Shown: piece after piece, positions 57,890-64,000 of the stretch
Numbering within the stretch: the stretch's first letter is position 1
Layout of the letters: every line of letters starts with the position of its first letter
Source of the DNA: Apus apus
Lineage: Eukaryota; Chordata; Aves; Apodiformes; Apodidae
Assembly (NCBI RefSeq): GCF_020740795.1
Contig: NC_067305.1
Span: 3,038,001-3,102,000 of the forward strand
Direction: 5' to 3'
Length of the DNA stretch: 64,000 bases
Translations under genes and position numbers: made by a program
Notes under the pieces: generated by a model
Told to the model about the DNA's origin: nothing
What the model saw: only the letters and a program-made list of their open reading frames with translations
Database searches by the model: none

Positions 57890-58888
57890 GGAGCTTGGGT
57901 GTGCTGGGAGCTCTGGTGTGCTGGGAGCTCTGGTGTATTGGGAGACTTGGTATACTGGGAGCTCTGGTGTGCTGGGAGCCCTGGTGTACTGGGAGACTTG
58001 GTATACTGGGAACTCTGGTGTATTGGGAGCTCTGGTGTGCTGGGAGCTCTGGTGTGCTGGGAGCTCTGGTGTATTGGGAGACTTGGTATACTGGGAGCTC
58101 TGGTGTACTGGGAGCTCTGGTGTGTTGGGAGCTCTGGTGTGCTGGGAGCTCTGGTGTGCTGGGAGCTCTGGTGTACTGGGAGCTCTGGTGTGCTGGGAGA
58201 CTTGGTATACTGGGAGCTCTGGTGTACTGGGAGCTCTGGTGTGCTGGGAGCCCTGGTGTGCTGGGAGACTTGGTGTACTGGGAGCTCTGGTGTATTAGGA
58301 GCTCTGGTGTGCTGGGAGCTCTGGTGTGCTGGGAGCTCTGGTGTGCTGGGAGCTCTGGTGTGCTGGGAGACTTGGTGTGCTGGGAGACTTGGTATACTGG
58401 GAGCTCTGGTGTATTAGGAGCTCTGGTGTGCTGGGAGCCCTGGTGTGCTGGGAGCTCTGGTGTGCTGGGAGCTCTGGTGTGCTGGGAGCTCTGGTGTGCT
58501 GGGAGCTCTGGTGTGCTGGGAGCTCTGGTGTACTGGGAGCTCTGGTGTGCTGGGAGCTCTGGTGTGCTGGGAGCTCTGGTGTGCTGGGAGCCCTGGTGTA
58601 CTGGGAGCTCTGGTGTGCTGGGAGCTCTGGTGTACTGGGAGCTCTGGTGTGCTGGGAGCTCTGGTGTACTGGGAGCTCTGGTGTACTGGGAGCTCTGGTG
58701 TGTTGGGAGCTCTGGTGTGCTGGGAGCTCTGGTGTGCTGGGAGCCCTGGTGTGCTGGGAGACTTGGTGTACTGGGAGCTCTGGTGTGCTGGGAGCTCTGG
58801 TGTACTGGGAGCTCTGGTGTACTGGGAGCTCTGGTGTGCTGGGAGCCCTGGTGTGCTGGGAGCTCTGGTGTGCTGGGAGCTCTCGTTT
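57890..58888. repeat. 17-bp minisatellite, nearly 60 copies
   Basis: Unit GTGTGCTGGGAGCTCTG with variants GTGTACTGGG, GTATACTGGG and GAGACTTG. Since 17 is not a multiple of three, every forward frame reads the same 17-residue cycle (ELWCAGSSGVLGALVCW) and stays open for up to 349 codons. The minus strand reads SSQHTRAPSTPELPAHQ-type cycles. No coding meaning is implied. Confidence 0.97.
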
Positions 58889-59319
58889 ACTGGCTGGGCT
58901 GGACCAGAAATACCTGAACCCATTTTCTGGGCTTGAGTGTCCCAGCCCCTCCACGCAGCAGGTGGCTGAAGGCAAATGTCCCCAGCAGCCTCCAGGTGGA
59001 TGGAAGGACACAGGTGAGGGAGGGCAGGGGGGTCTGCAGGGGTGTCAGGAGCTGTTTGCAGGTGGAGCAGAGTGGGCAGGGGAGGGGCAGGTGTCCCAGC
59101 CCTGCCCCTCCAAGGGTTTGTGGCTTGGAAGGGCCAGGAATGGCTGGTCATTAGCTGTGGGGGTTCCTAAGGATCTCCGTGACAATTGGCCAAGCAGGGA
59201 AACTGGGAATGAGGTCTGTTCCTCTCAGGCTTCCTCTTCTGAGCACACCTGGGGCCTGTGTGGGCTGCAGGACTGGACAGGGGAGACTCACTGTAGCCCC
59301 AGCCTGGCTCTGGAGCACA
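58889..59319. other. Intronic unique sequence
   Basis: No exon or repeat recognised. Confidence 0.5.
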
Positions 59320-59575
59320 GAGTCATAGAATCATGGAAGGTGAGGGGTTGGAAGGGACCTTCAAAGGCCACCTAGTCCAGCCCCCCTGCAGTGCACAGGG
59401 ACCTTTGTAACCAGCCCAGGTTGCTCAGAGTCTGGTCAAGCTTGACCATGAAGGTCTCCAGGGATGGAGCCTCCATCACCTCTCTGACCAACCTGGGCTT
59501 CACCACCCTCATGGCACAGAACTTCTTCCTGATATCCAGGCTCCATCTCTCCCCTGCTCTGCATCTGCAGAAGTT
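59320..59575 (-). mobile_element. CR1 3' fragment, family D
   Basis: AGTCATAGAATCATGGAAGG, GTCCAGCCCCCCTGCAGTGC, GAACTTCTTCCTGATATCC. Same subfamily as 4001-4150. Confidence 0.9.
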
Positions 59576-59934
59576 CCTCCTCCAGGGCAGGTGATGCTTC
59601 TTCAGAGCCCATCCGTGGGGGGGACCCAGGGCCTGAGAACAAAGAGCACAGCAAGGAGTCAGATTTCTTGTGGTTAATGCAAACACCTCGACACTTCAAC
59701 CCCCCCTGATTCCTTTTGCAACTGGAGAGCTCTCCCTCCTCGCTGGCAGCTGGAGACAAGGAGGCCTGAAGAGGAAGCTGTTCTAGGTCTGTGGAGATAA
59801 GAAACCTACAGGGTGGCTGCACTGAGCTGGGTCTGCTTTGAAATTAGTAGGGCAGGAAGGAGAAATGAGAATGAGAAATGAGGGCGTGGGTGAGGCTGGT
59901 GATAGATGCTGGGAGAGGAGCTGATGGGTGTCCA
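59576..59934. other. Intronic unique sequence
   Basis: No exon or repeat recognised. Confidence 0.5.
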
Positions 59935-60304
59935 CAGCCTGGAGAGGAGGAGGCTCCAGGGAGACCTTAGAGCACCTTCCAGTGCCTGAAGGGGCTCCAG
60001 GAAAGCTGGGGAGGGGCTTGGGACAAGGGCAGGGAGGGAGAGGACAAGGGGGGATGGATGAAAACTGGCAGAGGGAGATTGAGGTGAGACATGAGGAGGG
60101 AATTCTGGAGTGTGAGGGTGGTGAGAGCCTGGCCCAGGTTGCCCAGGGAAGCTGTGGCTGCCCCATCCCTGGCAGTGTTGAAGGGCAGGTTGGATGGGGC
60201 TTGGAGCAGCCTGGGCTGGTGGGAGGTGTCCCTGTCCATGCAGGGGGTGGGATCTAGATGATCTTTAGCATCCTTTCCCACCCAAACCATTCCATGATTC
60301 CATG
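59935..60304 (+). mobile_element. CR1 3' fragment, family A
   Basis: CAGCCTGGAGAGGAGGAGG to the tail CCATTCCATGATTCCATG. Confidence 0.95.
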
Positions 60305-60987
60305 CCCTTTTGGTGCTGCTGGCCAAGCTGTGTTTCAGGGGTCAGGCACTGAGCTGCCATGTTCTCTGCAGCCACAAGCCATGGGTCAGGGCCCAGCTTT
60401 GCATGGCCCTGCTGTGTCCCTTCTGTAGAGATGAACAGATCCTGACCCAGTCCCCAAGTAAGGCCTGATCCAGCATTTCTTGCAGTGTCTTTAAATGAGA
60501 ACTTGACCTGCAGATGGAAAGATGGAGCTCACCCACCTCCCACCCCTGGACACTGTTAGTGTAGGGCTGAGTAAGAGGGAACAGGAAGAAATCTCAGCTC
60601 CCAGTGATGAAAAAGCTGCTTTTTCCAAGAAATCTACCAGTAAAAGCCAAACTTGTGAAGCACAACTACCTGTAAGAGGGTTCCTGGAAGGTGGGATCCC
60701 ATACAGAGACTGTAAAAGGGCTTTAGACATCTCCCAAGCATGCAGATTTCCTTCATAAAATTTGATTGGGGCCTCATTAAAAATTTAATAATTTGACCAT
60801 TAAAATTAGCAACAGATGGGAGCTGGACCTGGGCCAGGCTTTGTGGGCTCCAGACTTCAGTTTCCTTGGCTTCATGCCCTCCAAAGAAGTCAGCTACACA
60901 GGAAAATCTATTTTGGACAATCCCTTCTTTAAAAGGGGGTGTCCTCCCTCCAACTGTGCTTTGGTTGTTGATCTCAGGGTGTTCTTC
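60305..60987. other. Intronic unique sequence
   Basis: No exon or repeat recognised. Confidence 0.5.
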
Positions 60988-61290
60988 ATAGGATCCTAGA
61001 ATGGATCCCCTAGAGCAGATCCCACAGGAACACATCCAGGGTTGGAATGTCTCCAGGGATGGAGACTCCACAACCCCCCTGGGCAGCCTGTCCCAGGGCT
61101 CTGCCACCCTCAGAGTCAAGAAGTGTTTCCTCATGTTTAACTTGACCCTCCTGTGCTCGAGTTTGTGCCCATTGCCCCTTGTCCTGTCCCTGGGCACCCC
61201 TGAGCAGAGTCTGGCCCCATCCTCCTGCCACCCCCTGGAGATCTTCACCAGCACTGAGCAGATCCCCCCTCAGCCTCCTTTTCTCTGGCT
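60988..61290 (-). mobile_element. CR1 fragment, family B, with a tail-proximal deletion
   Basis: The tail ATAGGATCCTAGAATGG runs directly into ATCCCCTAGAGCAGATCCC, so the GGTTGGAAGGGACC segment normally between them is gone. Confidence 0.9.
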
Positions 61291-62663
61291 GAGATGAGTC
61301 TGTGTCTCCCAGCTCCAGCAATGTCCATCAGCTGATGTCAGGGGAACAGCACAGGAACAGCACAACCCTCTGTGATCCTCCTCTGTCAGACTTTCCCAGC
61401 CTGTGGAGCCCACAATCTTCCTCAATCCACCACCCCCTCTTTGAGAAGGGCTCCCCATAACCTCCCTGGTGCCTGGAGAACCACTTCCCTTCATTTAGGA
61501 CAAACCACCATCACTCCTCCATCTGCCTGGGGTGGCTCCAGCTTCTTGGCTCGACCACCGAGCAGCCTGGTCCTCCTCATGGCTTGTCCCCAGCTCTTCC
61601 TCCAGGTGTTTCTGATCCAGCCTGAGCTCAGCCAACCACAGCAGCTGCCCCTCATACATAAACCCTCCACTCCCTTGCTGGGCTTTGCTGCTCTTTTCTG
61701 CTCCTTTCCCCCTTCTGCTGCCTGGTTCCTGGCTAGGACTGCAGGCAGCCCTCAGGGTGGAACCAAAGGGTGAGTTTAGTGATGATGCTCTCTTGGTGGT
61801 TTTTTTTTTGGTCTTCATTCCTCTCCTGATACTTCAGTCCATGAGCTTTGATTTTTTTCAGTCTTTACTGACTTGATCACCTCAGTGAGGAGGCCACGAG
61901 GCCCTTTCTTCCCTGGTTCTTTTGGTGGGATCACTGAGAAGATCTTGCTCCCTGGTGTGGTCATAAAGAGCACTCCTTGGTCTTTTCCTCAAGGTTGAAA
62001 ATTGGAGCTTTTCAGTTTTACAGGGGAAAAAAAAAAAAAAGTCACGAGGTGAGAAAACAACTAAATGGAGTTGATTTCTAATCCAGGCATAAAGTAGAAC
62101 AAACTCCAGCATCAAACTGGAGGCAGCAGGAGACAGGAATGGTGCTGTGTGCTTTGGCTCTTGGCATCTGGCTTACAAAAAATCTTAAGATGATGCTGAT
62201 TTGGTAACTCACTGTTCCAAACCTCCCTCAGATTCCCATTCTGATTTCCAAACTGCTTCTGATTTCTGTGAGATCCCCTCACCTTGATACCTGTGTAGCT
62301 TCACAATCCTTGTCCTCATTTGTTTTTTTCCCCTCCAATCCCTCTTGCTCTTTGCCTCTCTGTGACATCCCCAGACCAAACTTCTTCTGACACTTTAATC
62401 AGCAGTCATTTTTAAGTAGGACTGTGCTCCTGACTGCTCAAGAAATACAAATCAGAAGGAGCACTGAGCTGGAAATAAGCAATTATTGTGCTAATTGATT
62501 CTTTCCCAGAGGCAGAGGAGGGTTTCTTGTGTGCTTTCCTTGGAGCTTATGCTTCTCCTGAGGCCAGGTGGGACAATTACAACACAGATGAACCTCACAC
62601 AGCTCCAGAAATGGAGATTTGCTCTGTTGAGTGTCTGTATTGTATCAAGACATGAATGAACTG
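61291..62663. other. Intronic unique sequence
   Basis: About 1.4 kb. T run at 61800-61809, A run at 62027-62040. No fibrillin exon seen. Confidence 0.55.
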
Positions 62664-62970
62664 TAGATCAGAGGGTGGTTTGGGTTGGAAGGGGCCTTAA
62701 TGATCATCTAGATCCCACCCCCTGCATGGGCAGGGACACCTCCCTCCAGCCCAGGCTGCTCCAAGCCCCATCCAACCTGCCCTTCAACACTGCCAGGGAT
62801 GGGGCAGCCACAGCTTCCCTGGGCAACCTGGGCCAGGGTCTCACCCCCCTCACACTCCAGAATTCCCTCCTCATGTCTCACCTCAATCTCCCTCTGCCAG
62901 TTTTCATCCATCCCCCCTTGTCCTCTCCCTCCCTGCCCTTGTCCCAAGCCCCTCCCCAGCTTTCCTGCAG
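62664..62970 (-). mobile_element. CR1 3' fragment, family A
   Basis: AGAGGGTGGTTTGGGTTGG to CCCAGCTTTCCTGCAGCCC; the tail repeats are eroded. Confidence 0.93.
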
Positions 62971-63042
62971 CCCCTGCAAGCTCTGATGGAGATCTCTTCC
63001 ACTTGCCTTGCAGAGGAAAAGCTCTAGATCCCACCCACAAAA

Positions 63043-63194
63043 CTGTTCTGGGAGAGAATTTCCAAACCTTTTCCTGGGATGCCTCCTGTGAATCCCACAA
63101 AGGAATTCCTGCCCCCTCTGTAGAGGCACCTCCTGCTCTGACACACACAGCCCTGGCAGCCACTGCTTCACCTGCACTTTTCAAGGTTTCAACT
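63043..63194. repeat. Left arm of a perfect inverted repeat
   Basis: Base-for-base reverse complement of 63849-64000 as far as the window shows (152 bp, no mismatch found by eye). Non-CR1 sequence. Confidence 0.95.
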
Positions 63195-63808
63195 AGATCT
63201 TTTCAACCCAGCTGCTGAAGAACCAACCAGCCTGTTCCCCCTGCCCAACAAGGATCCTCCTCTCCCTTCCAGAGAGATTTTCAAGGGTTTGTTTGCACTA
63301 AGGAATGTGGTTTTGCCACTGCCCGGGCTCCTGTGACCCTCGATTAGGGATATTAGCACAGCAGGAAACTAAATTCTTAAACAAGAGGGGGTTTTTTTCC
63401 CCCCCCCCCTCCCCTTCTACTGGGAGGAGATGATTAAATGCAAGTGTTTGATCTGTGCCTGGAAAAAGGACCTTTAACCACGTTATTGTCAGACCAGAAA
63501 ATTCCCCATTAACTGTCTCAGGAAGTTAGGAGCTGGGCAGATGGCTGGTGTTTCAGAGAGCCTGGCTGAGGTCTGCAAAGTTGCTGAGGGCATTTTGGTG
63601 CTGGGGTGCCCCTTAATTAGTCATTGCCTGGGAAGCCAGAGCCCTGGAGCAGCACCCAGCTTAGCCCCCCCAGCTGTCTTGGCAGTGAAACGTCCAGGTT
63701 TGACATGGGAAGCAACCAAAACACTCATGGGGAGGGTGGTTAATTCCTAAATCCTGAGCCTTGGGCAGCACTGGCACCCACCTTGGAGATGAATGATTCT
63801 GCCTGTAG
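63195..63808. other. Spacer of the terminal inverted repeat
   Basis: Unique; a T run joined to a C run lies at about 63392-63408. No exon recognised. Confidence 0.55.
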
Positions 63809-63850
63809 GGGAGCTGGGGAGGGACGTTGGACAAGGGCAGGGAGGGAGAG
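63809..63850 (+). mobile_element. CR1 stub, family A
   Basis: GGGAGCTGGGGAGGGACG, then ACAAGGGCAGGGAGGGAGAG; about 42 bp, joined directly to the right arm of the inverted repeat. Confidence 0.8.
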
Positions 63851-64000
63851 TTGAAACCTTGAAAAGTGCAGGTGAAGCAGTGGCTGCCAGGGCTGTGTGT
63901 GTCAGAGCAGGAGGTGCCTCTACAGAGGGGGCAGGAATTCCTTTGTGGGATTCACAGGAGGCATCCCAGGAAAAGGTTTGGAAATTCTCTCCCAGAACAG
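63849..64000. repeat. Right arm of a perfect inverted repeat (runs off the window)
   Basis: Starts AGTTGAAACCTTGAAAAG and ends at the last base in CCCAGAACAG. The arm probably continues beyond 64000. Confidence 0.95.

Larger units (their letters stand above)
23917..64000 (+). other. FBN3: Fibrillin gene, 5' part (partial, continues past the window)
   Basis: Span from the first recognisable fibrillin exon to the window end. Fibrillins are large secreted glycoproteins that assemble into extracellular microfibrils and bind latent TGF-beta complexes. Five exons lie in order on one strand with GT-AG borders: 23917-24220, 35886-35968, 39375-39473, 43423-43518, 47818-47913. Introns are 11,665, 3,406, 3,949 and 4,299 bp, then more than 16 kb. 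Joined, they keep one reading frame: signal peptide, basic pro-region, FUN domain, EGF1-3. Paralogue: FBN3 is favoured because the EGF2 exon has the FBN3-like [11 protein letters not shown] and differs from mammalian FBN2 at about nine positions. FBN2 remains possible because the pro-region and FUN exon look FBN2-like. FBN1 fits worst. The paralogue comparison is from memory, not an alignment. Confidence 0.9.

Noticed and set aside
57886..59375. 343- and 349-codon cysteine/tryptophan-rich frames, and 245 codons on the minus strand
   Set aside because: Same peptide cycle in all forward frames of a 17-bp satellite; no homology or splice signals.
48226..64000. Search for the next fibrillin exon (hybrid/TB-type, starting DYRTGPC)
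   Set aside because: No segment with the expected cysteine pattern and splice sites was seen on the + strand, so the exon is taken to lie beyond the window.

Overview
This window is vertebrate nuclear DNA, almost certainly from a bird. Two things show this: dozens of 3' ends of the avian CR1 LINE, and five exons of a fibrillin gene with correct vertebrate splice sites. I see no bacterial, phage or viral gene, no tRNA or rRNA, and no CRISPR array. The one real gene lies on the + strand and starts at about 23.9 kb. Its exons are: first coding exon (5'UTR tail, signal peptide, basic pro-region), 23917-24220; FUN-domain exon, 35886-35968; EGF1, 39375-39473; EGF2, 43423-43518; EGF3, 47818-47913. 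The last three coding lengths (99, 96 and 96 bp), the 83-bp exon before them and the intron phases (2,1,1,1,1) match the 5' end of vertebrate fibrillin genes. The exon order predicts a hybrid/TB-type exon next, and I do not see it, so the window ends inside the intron after EGF3, which is longer than 16 kb. I favour FBN3 over FBN2; FBN1 is unlikely.

Layout: 1-23.2 kb is upstream intergenic DNA or an unseen 5' non-coding part of the gene. It is packed with CR1 up to 18.4 kb, holds a 732-bp unbroken purine tract (6.9-7.7 kb) and a 407-bp inverted duplication (4.2/6.2 kb). A stretch nearly free of CR1 follows (18.4-23.2 kb), with AT-rich and homopolymer-rich sequence. From 24.2 to 64 kb is fibrillin intron DNA. 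It holds a 41-bp G-rich minisatellite (31.0-32.6 kb), a TAGATA array (43.7-44.4 kb), a 36/39-bp minisatellite directly before the EGF3 exon (47.1-47.7 kb), a 17-bp minisatellite (57.9-58.9 kb) and a perfect inverted repeat of at least 152 bp that runs off the end of the window.

CR1: roughly 50 fragments cover about a fifth of the window by my estimate. I use working labels. Family A is the dominant, very uniform one (about 35 copies; tail region with GCATGGGCAGGG and body with GATGAAAACTGGCAGAGG). Family B carries GGATCTGCTCTAGGGGATCC. Family C carries CCAGTCCAACCATTAACCC. Family D carries CAGTGCACAGGGACCTTT. Family E carries GGTTGGACCAGATG. '+' means the LINE sense strand, ending in repeats like ATTCTATG. 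All copies are 5'-truncated and dead. The density and uniformity suggest a lineage with a recent CR1 expansion; woodpeckers and relatives (Piciformes) are known for this, but the assignment is inference.

No previously undescribed biological system could be supported. The items most worth a second look are the repeat architectures: recurrent CR1 truncation points, head-to-head CR1 pairs, the two inverted repeats, and three intronic minisatellites, of which two stay open in several reading frames because of their unit length.
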